This document shows positions 18,423 to 26,436 of a stretch of 64,000 nt of DNA, piece by piece. The notes below the pieces were generated by a model. That model ran no database searches. It was not told where the DNA came from and was given only the letters and a program-made list of their open reading frames with translations. Both the position numbers and the translations under genes were made by a program. The stretch lies in NCBI RefSeq assembly GCF_900188325.1, contig NZ_FZPD01000002.1:372001-436000 (forward strand), written 5' to 3'. The stretch comes from Ekhidna lutea. GTDB taxonomy: Bacteria; Bacteroidota; Bacteroidia; Cytophagales; Cyclobacteriaceae. Position 1 is the first letter of the stretch, and each line of letters opens with the position of its first letter.

Positions 18423-19235
18423 TCAGACTGAGACGTTGTTTTCTCTCAAAGCTTCGTTGAGTGAGGTCTTTTTATCGGTGCTTGCCTTTCTTTTTCCGAT
18501 AATCAAAGCACATGGAACCTGAAACTCCCCGGCCGGAAATTTTTTCGGGATTGTTCCCGGAATTACAACTGATCTTGGGGGAACCTCTCCTTTGAACTCC
18601 ACAGGCTCTGAGCCAGTGACATCTATTATTTTCGAACTGGCAGTAAGTACAACATTTGCACCCAGAACTGCTTCTTTACCAATTTTTATTCCTTCTACCA
18701 CAATACACCTTGAACCGATAAAGGCATTATCCTCAATGATTACTGGTGCAGCCTGTACAGGCTCCAAAACCCCTCCTATTCCGACTCCACCACTCAAGTG
18801 CACGTTTTTACCTATTTGTGCACAACTCCCTACAGTCGCCCAGGTATCCACCATTGTTCCTTCGTCCACATAGGCTCCTATATTGACATAACTAGGCATA
18901 AGAATTGTATTCTTTTGAATGAAGGCTCCATAACGAGCTATTGCATGAGGGACGACACGAACACCCAGTTGATCATAACCAGACTTGAGCTTTATCTTAT
19001 CATGGAATTGGAAAGGTCCAACCTCAATAAGCTGCATTTTCATTAAAGGAAAGTACAAAATCACCGCTTTCTTCAGCCATTCATTTACAACCCAGCCATC
19101 TACTGAAGGCTCAGCAATTCGTCGCTTGCCGTTATCAAGATCTTCAATGACTGTTTTTATAGCCACTGACACATCTTTTTTGTTAACAAGAGACCTATCT
19201 TCCCATGCCTCTTCTATGAGGTTTTTTAATTCCAT
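18423..19235 (-). CDS. dapD: 2,3,4,5-tetrahydropyridine-2,6-dicarboxylate N-succinyltransferase
   Basis: A 270-residue enzyme of the succinylase branch of the lysine/diaminopimelate pathway that supplies peptidoglycan. The length fits the family. After an N-terminal helical domain comes a left-handed beta-helix with hexapeptide repeats (for example IGAYVDEGTMVDTWATVGSCAQIGKNVHLSGGVGIGGVLEP), and a C-terminal IIGKRKASTDKKTSLNEALRE. The start at ATG 19235 (MELKNLIEEAWEDRS) matches the family N-terminus; the frame is open 21 codons further upstream. The start of a divergent glycosyltransferase gene is only 25 bases away. Confidence 0.97.
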   Translation of the reverse strand: MELKNLIEEAWEDRSLVNKKDVSVAIKTVIEDLDNGKRRIAEPSVDGWVVNEWLKKAVILYFPLMKMQLIEVGPFQFHDKIKLKSGYDQLGVRVVPHAIARYGAFIQKNTILMPSYVNIGAYVDEGTMVDTWATVGSCAQIGKNVHLSGGVGIGGVLEPVQAAPVIIEDNAFIGSRCIVVEGIKIGKEAVLGANVVLTASSKIIDVTGSEPVEFKGEVPPRSVVIPGTIPKKFPAGEFQVPCALIIGKRKASTDKKTSLNEALRENNVSV

Positions 19236-19260
19236 TGAATATCCAATATTTACATTGAGT

Positions 19261-20361
19261 ATGAAAAAAATCGTGATTGCTTCTATCCTAAAACCCACCG
19301 ATGATGTGCGTGCATTCCGGAAGCTTTCTCAATCAATAGCGAAAACAAATAAATATGAAGTTAATATCATAGGAAATGAGGGGAAAAAACAATCAGATCA
19401 AAATAATATCAACTTCCATTCGCATAAAGTAAACAGGTCTGACATATTAGGGCGGCTCCTAATTCAATTTCATATTTTCAGAAAAATCTTGAAGCTGAAG
19501 CCTGAAGTTTTAATTATTTCTACTCATGAGTTAATTGTAGTTTCAGTTTTATCCAAGCTAATCATTGGGTGCAAGCTCATTTATGATGTGCAGGAAAACT
19601 ACTTTTTAAACCTGTTTTGCTTAAACTCCAATTTCTTTAAGAAACTCTATGCCAGATTTGTTCGATTGAAAGAATACATTACCAAGTCATTCATTGATCA
19701 ATATTGGCTGGCTGAAAAATGCTATGAAACTGAGCTTAGTTTTAGCCGTGGAAAAAGTCTGGTTGTTGAAAACAAGGCGCTGGGAATTGAGCGAAATGGA
19801 ATTAAAAGCAGCACTCCAACGATCCTGTTTACAGGTACCATTTCTGAATACGGTGGCGTCAGAAAAGCTGTTGAAATATTTCAAGTACTTAGGAAAAATG
19901 ACCCCTCCTTTTCCTTGCATATCATCGGGCAAATTCATGATGTGAATTTGTGGAAATGGCTACAAAAGCAACAGCAAAAACTGGATAAATTAAAACTCAC
20001 CGTCTCACAAAATCCTGTACCTCATGATCAAATTACTGAAGCAATTTTTTCATCTACACTTGGAGTAATTGGATACGAACCCAACCGGGTAACCCAAAAT
20101 AAAATACCAACCAAGCTTTATGAATATTCCAGATACAAGCTTCCATATGTGGTGAGTGAAAACACAAAATGGAGTGAAATTGGGATCACTCTTGGGGGAG
20201 CAATTCCAATAGATTTTCAAAGTATCAAGGCTGATTTTATCCTCAACTCTTTAGAAAAAACTGATAGTCTCTTCCCAAATCAATATCCAAAAGAAGCAAC
20301 TTGGGAGAATGAATCCATCGAAATGATTCATTCATTTGAAAAATTAATCAAACAGCAATAA
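19261..20361 (+). CDS. Glycosyltransferase, GT4-like
   Basis: A 366-residue protein beginning at ATG 19261 (MKKIVIASILKPTDDVRAFRKLSQSIA), the standard start of a GT-B fold N-terminal domain. The C-terminal half has TILFTGTISEYGGVRKAVEIF, then SFSLHIIGQIHD and the sugar-nucleotide region LGVIGYEPNRVTQNKIPTKLYEYSRYKLPYVVS, where the family usually has an EPxR/K..E pattern. It probably transfers a sugar to a surface glycan or lipid. The frame stays open 92 codons upstream, but this part lies antisense to dapD and is not protein-like. It stands alone rather than in a polysaccharide cluster. Confidence 0.85.
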   Translation: MKKIVIASILKPTDDVRAFRKLSQSIAKTNKYEVNIIGNEGKKQSDQNNINFHSHKVNRSDILGRLLIQFHIFRKILKLKPEVLIISTHELIVVSVLSKLIIGCKLIYDVQENYFLNLFCLNSNFFKKLYARFVRLKEYITKSFIDQYWLAEKCYETELSFSRGKSLVVENKALGIERNGIKSSTPTILFTGTISEYGGVRKAVEIFQVLRKNDPSFSLHIIGQIHDVNLWKWLQKQQQKLDKLKLTVSQNPVPHDQITEAIFSSTLGVIGYEPNRVTQNKIPTKLYEYSRYKLPYVVSENTKWSEIGITLGGAIPIDFQSIKADFILNSLEKTDSLFPNQYPKEATWENESIEMIHSFEKLIKQQ

Positions 20362-20417
20362 CTATATTGATTTTCAATAATTTATGATGCAATAAAAGTA
20401 TCACACTAAATTTATTT

Positions 20418-20447
20418 TTAGATTAATCTAACTATTAATTAGCTTTG
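20418..20447 (+). promoter_or_regulatory. DtxR-type operator and promoter of the metal-uptake operon
   Basis: A perfect 14-base palindrome TTAGATTAATCTAA (20418-20431) fits the general DtxR/IdeR/SirR box pattern TTAG-N6-CTAA. Nine bases further on is TAGCTTTG (20440-20447), a TAnnTTTG -7 element, only five bases before the ATG at 20453. The box would cover the -33 region, so the metal-loaded regulator could repress its own operon. The mRNA would be leaderless or nearly so. Confidence 0.65.
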
Positions 20448-20452
20448 CAAAC

Positions 20453-21130
20453 ATGATTTCAGAGTTAAGCTTCACAGAGGAGAATTACCTCAAGGCAATA
20501 TTCCACCTTTCGTCAGAAGGAACTGAGACAGTGAATACAAATTCACTGGCAGAAAGCATGAGCACGACCCCCGCCTCTGTCAATGACATGGTTAAAAGAC
20601 TGGCTCAAAAAAAACTCATCGGTTATCAGAAGTATAAAGGAGCCACTCTCCTACCCAAGGGAAAAAAAGTGGCACTGACCATCATCAGAAAGCACCGTCT
20701 TTGGGAAGTTTTCTTAGTGGAAAAGTTGGAATTCAAATGGGACGAAGTGCATGAGATCGCCGAGCAACTGGAACACATAAAATCTCCTACCCTTATTAAG
20801 AAACTCGATAAGTTTTTAGGGTTTCCAACAATGGATCCTCATGGCGATCCCATACCCGATGAGGATGGCGTAATGAAGGCAAGCATTCGAGCTTCGATTT
20901 CTGATGTAAATATAAACTCCAGGGGAATTGTAGTTGCAGTGAATAACGATGACACTTTACTTCTACAGCATTTGGATTCCATTGGGATTAAGCTTGGCTC
21001 CCGAATACATGTAATAGACCGCATGGAGTTTGATGGTTCTGTTTCTGTCACCATCGATGATGGGAAGAAACAATTCATCTCTAAACCTGTTGCAGAAAAT
21101 CTAATGATCACAATCACAGACACAAAATGA
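20453..21130 (+). CDS. DtxR/MntR-family metal-dependent transcriptional regulator
   Basis: The 225-residue protein has an N-terminal winged helix (LSFTEENYLKAIFHLS, AESMSTTPASVNDMVKRLAQKKLIGYQ), the dimerisation and metal-binding domain (RKHRLWEVFLVEKLEFKWDEVHEIAEQLEH, where the family's His and Glu ligands lie), and a C-terminal FeoA/SH3-like domain (about 155-225). It overlaps the substrate-binding protein gene by four bases. It most likely senses Mn2+ or Fe2+ and represses the uptake operon through the palindrome in front of it. Mn or Fe specificity is not decidable. Confidence 0.94.
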   Translation: MISELSFTEENYLKAIFHLSSEGTETVNTNSLAESMSTTPASVNDMVKRLAQKKLIGYQKYKGATLLPKGKKVALTIIRKHRLWEVFLVEKLEFKWDEVHEIAEQLEHIKSPTLIKKLDKFLGFPTMDPHGDPIPDEDGVMKASIRASISDVNINSRGIVVAVNNDDTLLLQHLDSIGIKLGSRIHVIDRMEFDGSVSVTIDDGKKQFISKPVAENLMITITDTK

Positions 21131-22041
21131 AGAACCTGTTTTTCATATTTATAGCCCTAATTACTCTTGGCTGCACAACCGCTGAAAAGTCTGGGGATGG
21201 TAACGAAAAACCACACATTGTAGCTACCACAGGAATGCTCTATGATGCTGTGATTAACATTGCCGGAGATAAAGTAACAGCTGAGGCGATCATGGGGCCC
21301 GGAGTTGATCCACACTTGTACAAGGCTACACAGGGTGATCTGGCAAAATTCAATAAAGCAGATCTCATCGTTTACAATGGCATCTATCTGGAAGGAAAAA
21401 TGAGTGATATTCTTGCAAAGCTAGGAAGGCAAAAGCCTGTTGTTGCAGCTGCAGAATCAATACCTAAAGAAATGCTCAAATCAGCGATCGGTTACGATGA
21501 TGCCTATGATCCTCATGTGTGGTTTGATGTACAGCGTTGGAGGTACGTTGTAACATCAATCAATGAAGCATTGATCAAATTAGATTCAACCAATCGAGAA
21601 TACTTCCAAACTAATGCGGCATCCTATCTCAAGGAGCTGGATAGTCTTGATCGATATGTGAAGCAGCGAATCAATGAGATACCAGAGGATCAACGAATTC
21701 TTGTGACGGCACATGATGCCTTTGTCTATTTCGGAGATGCGTATGGAATGCAGGTTGAAGGCTTACAAGGCATTTCCACTGTGGCTGATTTTGGTTTGAA
21801 GGATATCGCTGAAGTAATCGATCTCATCATTGAAAATAACATCAAAGCCATTTTTGTTGAGACAAGTGTATCGGATAAGTCCATAAAAGCAGTGGTAACG
21901 GGATGCCAGGAAAAAGGGCATGAAGTTAAAATTGGAGGTTATCTATACTCTGACGCTATGGGTGAGTTAGGGACTGAAGAAGGAACTTATACTGGGATGT
22001 TTAAGAGTAATGTTGAGACCATAGTAAATGCCTTAAAATGA
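21127..22041 (+). CDS. Metal ABC transporter substrate-binding lipoprotein (TroA/MntA type)
   Basis: The 304-residue cluster 9 solute-binding protein has a lipoprotein signal (MKNLFFIFIALITLGC, Cys16). Metal ligands typical of TroA/PsaA are visible: the first His in GPGVDPHLYKAT, the second in DPHVWFD, an acidic residue in IKAIFVETSVSDKS and one in YLYSDAMG. The His-rich loop of zinc-specific ZnuA proteins is absent, which favours manganese or iron. It overlaps both neighbours by four bases in the uptake operon. Confidence 0.93.
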   Translation: MKNLFFIFIALITLGCTTAEKSGDGNEKPHIVATTGMLYDAVINIAGDKVTAEAIMGPGVDPHLYKATQGDLAKFNKADLIVYNGIYLEGKMSDILAKLGRQKPVVAAAESIPKEMLKSAIGYDDAYDPHVWFDVQRWRYVVTSINEALIKLDSTNREYFQTNAASYLKELDSLDRYVKQRINEIPEDQRILVTAHDAFVYFGDAYGMQVEGLQGISTVADFGLKDIAEVIDLIIENNIKAIFVETSVSDKSIKAVVTGCQEKGHEVKIGGYLYSDAMGELGTEEGTYTGMFKSNVETIVNALK

Positions 22042-22829
22042 TACAACAAGTAGAAAATCCCGCCTTAGAAATCCATGATCTAACGGTAAGCTACGACAAG
22101 AAACCGGTTTTATGGGGTATCGATTTATCGATTCCAAGAGGTGCACTGTGCGGAATTATAGGCCCCAATGGTGCTGGGAAGTCTACGCTTATCAAGGCGA
22201 TCATGAATCTGGTAGATATGAACTCAGGATATGTCAAGCTTTTTGATCAGACACTGGATGAGGTTCGAAAAAAGGTCAGCTATGTTCCGCAACGTGAATC
22301 GGTAGATTGGGATTTCCCAGCATCTGTTTTGGATGTTGTTTTAATGGGTAGGTATGCCAATCTGGGATTATTCAAAAATCCACGAAGAGCGGATAAAGAT
22401 GCTGCCCTTAAGGCACTGGAGATGGTCGGCATGGAAAAATATTCCAAACGTCAGATTTCACAACTTTCCGGCGGCCAGCAGCAACGCGTGTTCCTTGCAA
22501 GAGCACTTACCCAAAATGCAGACATCTACTTTCTGGATGAGCCATTTTCCGGAGTAGATGCCGCCACTGAAAAAGCAATATTTCAAATCCTTAAAAATCT
22601 ATCAAAGGATGGTAAAACAATCATTGTCGTCCACCATGACCTTCAGTCTGTTGAACCCTACTTTGAATGGGTGATACTTCTCAACTTGAGATTAGTCGCT
22701 TCCGGGCCTACCAAACAGGTCTTCACTCCCGCTCTGTTGGAGGAAACCTATGGTGGAAAGCTAACCTTACTCACAGAGGTTGGTGAGCTGGTGAAGAAAG
22801 GTGAATTTGAGGCAAGAGAAAAGCAGTAA
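22038..22829 (+). CDS. Metal ABC transporter ATP-binding protein (TroB/MntB type)
   Basis: The 263-residue ATPase has Walker A GPNGAGKST (about residue 40), a Q-loop VPQRESVDWDFP typical of the TroB/MntB group, the signature LSGGQQQR (about 142), Walker B IYFLDEPFSGVD and the switch His in IVVHHDL. It powers import by the two permeases encoded next. The start overlaps the preceding gene by four bases, and its stop shares one base with the start of the next gene. Confidence 0.95.
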   Translation: MIQQVENPALEIHDLTVSYDKKPVLWGIDLSIPRGALCGIIGPNGAGKSTLIKAIMNLVDMNSGYVKLFDQTLDEVRKKVSYVPQRESVDWDFPASVLDVVLMGRYANLGLFKNPRRADKDAALKALEMVGMEKYSKRQISQLSGGQQQRVFLARALTQNADIYFLDEPFSGVDAATEKAIFQILKNLSKDGKTIIVVHHDLQSVEPYFEWVILLNLRLVASGPTKQVFTPALLEETYGGKLTLLTEVGELVKKGEFEAREKQ

Positions 22830-24115
22830 TGGAAACCCTGATCGAATTTTTTTCTTTCAAATACCCAAACATCAAATACGTGGTGTTCGGTACCATTCTC
22901 TTGTCGATCAGCTCAGCTGTTGTCGGCTGTTTCACTTTCATCAAGAAGAAGTCATTGGTAGGAGACGTGATCTCTCATGCCGTCCTTCCAGGGATTTGTA
23001 TCTCTTTTATGGTATCAGGCAGCAAAGATCCATTCTTGTTGATTATTGGTGCTTTTATCTCAGGTTGGATTTCCATTTTAGTCATGGACGCCATAATCAG
23101 AAACACGAAAATCAAAGAGGATGCAGCCACCGGCTTATCACTCTCTGTATTTTTTGGGATAGGCATACTATTGATGACTTACATCCAGCATTCTGGTAAT
23201 GCTGCTCAAAGTGGGCTAGATACTTTTCTATTTGGAAAAGCAGCCGCACTTGTAGGTAAGGACCTGATGGCATTTAGCATCATCGCCGTAATAGTGTTAT
23301 TGACTGTGTTCTTCTTCTACAAAGAATTCAAGCTCATCAGTTTTGATCAGCAATTTGCTAAGGTGATCGGATTACCCATCAGAAGACTGGAAATGGTTTT
23401 AACATCCATCACTGTACTTGCTGTGGTCACAGGCATACAAGCTGTTGGCGTTGTTTTGATGGCAGCAATGCTGATTACCCCTGCTGCTGCGGCTAGGTTT
23501 TGGACAGATCGTCTATCCCGAATGATTTTAATGGCATCCATTTTTGGGGCATTCTCGGGAATTAGTGGAGCTTTTATCTCTTATAGTGCACCGTCTATGC
23601 CCACAGGACCATGGATGGTCATGGTCTTGTCCATCATAGCGCTGATCTCTTTTTTCTTTGCCCCAAGAAAGGGAATTGTCATAAGGCAATGGCGGAGGTT
23701 TTCAATTCAGCGTCAGCTTTTAGAAGAAAACCTATTGAAAGCCTTTTACAGAATTGGTGAAAACAGCGGCGAGCATTTCAATCGTGTAGCTGTTGATGAT
23801 ATTCAATTAATAAGAAACTTCTCGCCTGCTCAACTTGCAAAAGGGTTAAGAAAACTTCGGGTAAATGGATATGTTCAAAGAGCTAACGGGAGCTGGTATC
23901 TCACAAATGAGGGGTTTGAAAAAGGGAAGCGAATCACACGCTTACATAGGCTGTGGGAGTTGTACTTAACTAAATATCTTCGAATAGCACCAGATCATGT
24001 GCATGAAGATGCCGACACTATTGAGCACGTTATTACACCTGAATTGGAAGCTCGACTTGTGAAGTTGTTAGAATATCCCACTGAAGATCCACACCTATCT
24101 GAAATACCTAAATAA
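22829..24115 (+). CDS. Metal ABC transporter permease fused to a DtxR-like domain (TroC-type)
   Basis: Residues 1 to about 285 form a cluster 9 ABC permease with eight or nine hydrophobic helices (GDVISHAVLPGICISFM, IGLPIRRLEMVLTSITVLAVVTGIQAVGVVLMAAMLITPAAAARFWT). Residues about 290-428 are a cytoplasmic winged-helix and dimerisation domain like that of the regulator at 20453: GLRKLRVNGYVQRANGSWYLTNEGFEKGKRITRLHRLWELYLTKYLRIAPDHVHEDADTIEHVI and the ending YPTEDPHLSEIP. The metal-ligand His and Glu positions appear kept, the FeoA-like third domain is missing. Such permease-DtxR fusions are known in Bacteroidota; role is probably feedback on transport or expression (inference). Confidence 0.93.
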   Translation: METLIEFFSFKYPNIKYVVFGTILLSISSAVVGCFTFIKKKSLVGDVISHAVLPGICISFMVSGSKDPFLLIIGAFISGWISILVMDAIIRNTKIKEDAATGLSLSVFFGIGILLMTYIQHSGNAAQSGLDTFLFGKAAALVGKDLMAFSIIAVIVLLTVFFFYKEFKLISFDQQFAKVIGLPIRRLEMVLTSITVLAVVTGIQAVGVVLMAAMLITPAAAARFWTDRLSRMILMASIFGAFSGISGAFISYSAPSMPTGPWMVMVLSIIALISFFFAPRKGIVIRQWRRFSIQRQLLEENLLKAFYRIGENSGEHFNRVAVDDIQLIRNFSPAQLAKGLRKLRVNGYVQRANGSWYLTNEGFEKGKRITRLHRLWELYLTKYLRIAPDHVHEDADTIEHVITPELEARLVKLLEYPTEDPHLSEIPK

Positions 24116-24954
24116 TGGATGCATTTTGGATCATATTAACCGGTTCTTTAGTGGCAGTCAGCTGTGCTTTGTTGGGCTCATTTCTGATCCTTCGCAAAAT
24201 GTCGATGGTAGGTGATGCAATCTCTCACTCTGTCCTTCCGGGAATCGTCATTGCGTTTTTTATTGCAGGAAGTATGCAATCCATCTGGATGTTGGTCGGT
24301 GCAGGCATTCTGGGAATCCTCACGACATTTCTTATTGAATTCTTCCATCAAAAAGGACGACTTCAAACCGATGCTTCCATTGGAGTCACATTTACCTGGC
24401 TTTTTGCACTTGGGGTGATATTGGTTACCTATTACGCCGGAAATGCTCACATAGATCAGGATTGTATCTTACACGGTGAGATCGCTTATGTGCCAATTGA
24501 CCTAATGTATGACTCGCAAGGAAATCCGATTGGCCCGAAGGCTGTGATCATTCTATCCTTTGTTCTTGTGCTCATTCTGGCTTTCATATTCCTCTTTTAC
24601 AAAGAACTTTTCATCACTACTTTCGATGCTTCGTTTGCCAGCGCGATTGGTCTTAACACTTCCAGATGGCATTATGCGCTTATGGGTTTGGTATCACTAA
24701 CTACAGTTGCATCATTTGAATCTGTTGGGGCTATTCTGGTGGTTGCTTTACTCATTGCTCCAGCTGCTTCGGCTTACCTGATAACAACACAACTAAAAAC
24801 AATGTTGATACTGAGTTCAGGTTTCGGAATTCTCAGCTCCTTTTTAGGGTATTGGCTTAGTTATCTTTTAGATGGATCGATTGCTGGTGCAATGGTCACC
24901 GTCTCAGGCTTTATTTTCGCAGTATGCTACGTCATCGTACGAATCAAAAAATGA
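24115..24954 (+). CDS. Metal ABC transporter permease (TroD type)
   Basis: The 279-residue permease has eight or nine transmembrane helices. Conserved family segments are MVGDAISHSVLPGIVIAF, ASAIGLNTSRWHYALMGLVSLTTVASFESVGAILVVALLIAPAASAYL. It carries a roughly 30-residue insertion (HGEIAYVPIDLMYDSQGNPIGPK) between helices, common in TroD permeases. It shares one base with the preceding gene and four with the lipoprotein gene that follows, and would pair with the fused permease to form the channel. Confidence 0.94.
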   Translation: MDAFWIILTGSLVAVSCALLGSFLILRKMSMVGDAISHSVLPGIVIAFFIAGSMQSIWMLVGAGILGILTTFLIEFFHQKGRLQTDASIGVTFTWLFALGVILVTYYAGNAHIDQDCILHGEIAYVPIDLMYDSQGNPIGPKAVIILSFVLVLILAFIFLFYKELFITTFDASFASAIGLNTSRWHYALMGLVSLTTVASFESVGAILVVALLIAPAASAYLITTQLKTMLILSSGFGILSSFLGYWLSYLLDGSIAGAMVTVSGFIFAVCYVIVRIKK

Positions 24955-25328
24955 AAAAAGTAACGATTATAATCTTCCTGGTTTTAACCATGTCTTCTTG
25001 CTACAAAACCATCTCCATTGATGGGTTTGATAAAGAAAAGTGGGTCAATAACCTTACAGCATGTAGTAGCTACAGAAACGACATCTCTACTCTGTTATTA
25101 GATAATGAGGGAGTCATTCTTAAGAGTACCCAAAATGAAGTGGAGAGTTTACTAGGCAAAGCCTCAGAACATGAACTCTATGAACGAAATCAGAAGTTTT
25201 TCCACTATAGACTATCTCCTCCTGATAGTTGTGGACAAGAAGAAACACTTAAATACCTATCCATCCGATTCAATGCGATGGGACGTGCAAACCAGGTTCA
25301 GGTAATGCTTAGGGAAGCTAATAAGTGA
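24951..25328 (+). CDS. Small lipoprotein of unknown function, last gene of the metal-uptake operon
   Basis: The ATG at 24951 overlaps the TroD stop by four bases and yields a lipoprotein signal (MKKVTIIIFLVLTMSSC, Cys17), so it is preferred to an upstream start. The 125-residue protein has a region QNEVESLLGKASEHELYERNQKFFHYRLSPP, resembling SmpA/BamE-like small envelope domains in pattern only. It ends 10 bases inside the convergent apt gene. The coupling to the metal operon suggests a shared role, unproven. Confidence 0.8.
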   Translation: MKKVTIIIFLVLTMSSCYKTISIDGFDKEKWVNNLTACSSYRNDISTLLLDNEGVILKSTQNEVESLLGKASEHELYERNQKFFHYRLSPPDSCGQEETLKYLSIRFNAMGRANQVQVMLREANK

Positions 25329-25848
25329 TCAGTGAATGAATGTCATTGGAGTATTTTCTTAATGGGTCCAATCCCTTTAAAAACCCTAATTCCACCAAAA
25401 AGGAAAATCCTGCGACCACCCCTCTGGATATTTTAACCAACTCAGCAGCAGCAATGGCTGTACCTCCTGTAGCCAGCAAATCATCATGAATAAGGGCCCG
25501 TTGACCTTCGCGGAGTGCATCTTTATGTATCTCCACTTCTGCACTTCCATATTCAAGATCATATTTAAACGCATGCGTTTCTGCTGGCAGCTTACCTTTC
25601 TTCCGTATAGGCACAAAAGGAATCTTCATTTTCTGAGCCAATGCATTGCCCCAAATAAACCCTCTGGATTCAATTCCAATAATGACATCAATTTCTTTAG
25701 ATATCCAGTATTCAGCCAAAGCAGTCGTGATATCAGCACTCAATTCTACATCCTTCAGCAAGGGTGTTATATCTTTAAAAACGATTCCGGGTTTTGGGAA
25801 ATCGGGTACATCTCTAATGGATTCAATAATTCTTTTCTCCAGCGTCAT
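25318..25848 (-). CDS. apt: Adenine phosphoribosyltransferase
   Basis: The 176-residue enzyme converts adenine and PRPP to AMP (purine salvage, cytoplasm). The family N-terminus RDVPDFPKPGIVFKDITPLL is present, then IGIESRGFIWGNALAQKM, a flexible loop KKGKLPAETHAFKYDLEYGSAEVEIH, and the PRPP-binding motif ALIHDDLLATGGTA (the usual VDD is HDD here). Length matches the family. Its last 11 bases overlap the convergent lipoprotein gene. Confidence 0.97.
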   Translation of the reverse strand: MTLEKRIIESIRDVPDFPKPGIVFKDITPLLKDVELSADITTALAEYWISKEIDVIIGIESRGFIWGNALAQKMKIPFVPIRKKGKLPAETHAFKYDLEYGSAEVEIHKDALREGQRALIHDDLLATGGTAIAAAELVKISRGVVAGFSFLVELGFLKGLDPLRKYSNDIHSLITY

Positions 25849-25987
25849 ACGATGAGGTTAAAACACTTTTTTCAAAGTGAGGCACAGTATTTGAATTAAG
25901 TCACTAAAAAACTCAAACCACATGAAACGAGCAAGGCAATAATCAAATGGATTTGAACCTGGCTATTCATTTAAACTATTCGCTGAT

Positions 25988-26371
25988 ATGAAAAAGGTAT
26001 TCTTAACTTTGCTAATTATTGGCTCTGCCACTTTCGCTTACACTCAAAAGCTCTCTAAAATTGAAGAGGTCTTACAGTCAAAGCAAAAATGGACAGCCAT
26101 GGACGTGAAAAGTAATCGTCCATACTTTGAAATTGGAGAGACTTTTACCATCCGGATCGATCGCAAGTTTTATCACAACCGAAATAACTATGCGAAACTG
26201 GGTGGTGACTGGTCACTGGACGGGAAGAGGCTAATCCTCACCTATGATTCGTTTACGGAGGAAAGAAGAAGAATTCCGTATGTTTACAAGATCAAAAAGT
26301 GGGGTAAAAATGGATTTCGATTAACCTATCGAAATAAGTACAACAAAAAAGAGAAAGTTTATTTCAAATAA
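25988..26371 (+). CDS. Small exported protein of unknown function
   Basis: The 127-residue protein has a signal peptide (MKKVFLTLLIIGSATFAYTQ). The mature part is basic and beta-rich (GETFTIRIDRKFYHNRNNYAKLGGDWSLDGKRLILTYD), which has the rhythm of a lipocalin-like or similar small barrel, but I do not recognise the family with confidence. It ends in its own terminator and is therefore probably monocistronic. Confidence 0.75.
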   Translation: MKKVFLTLLIIGSATFAYTQKLSKIEEVLQSKQKWTAMDVKSNRPYFEIGETFTIRIDRKFYHNRNNYAKLGGDWSLDGKRLILTYDSFTEERRRIPYVYKIKKWGKNGFRLTYRNKYNKKEKVYFK

Positions 26372-26376
26372 GATTC

Positions 26377-26398
26377 GCCCCATTTAGGGGCATTTTTT
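26377..26398 (+). terminator. Rho-independent terminator
   Basis: Stem GCCCC/GGGGC with loop ATTTA is followed by ATTTTTT, five bases after the stop of the small exported protein gene. Confidence 0.85.
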
Positions 26399-26436
26399 AT
26401 GAGGAATGACTACTATAAGGATACCATTAACAAGTT

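Noticed and set aside
18985-19260. 92-codon N-terminal extension of the glycosyltransferase
   Set aside because: It lies antisense to dapD, and the standard GT-B start MKKIVIAS begins at 19261.
22801-23199. 132-codon frame inside the metal permease gene
   Set aside because: It is a shifted-frame shadow of the permease, rich in His and Arg without domain pattern.
25318-25328. Frameshift or gene error where the lipoprotein and apt ends overlap
   Set aside because: Both genes have normal family-like ends; an 11-base convergent overlap is ordinary.
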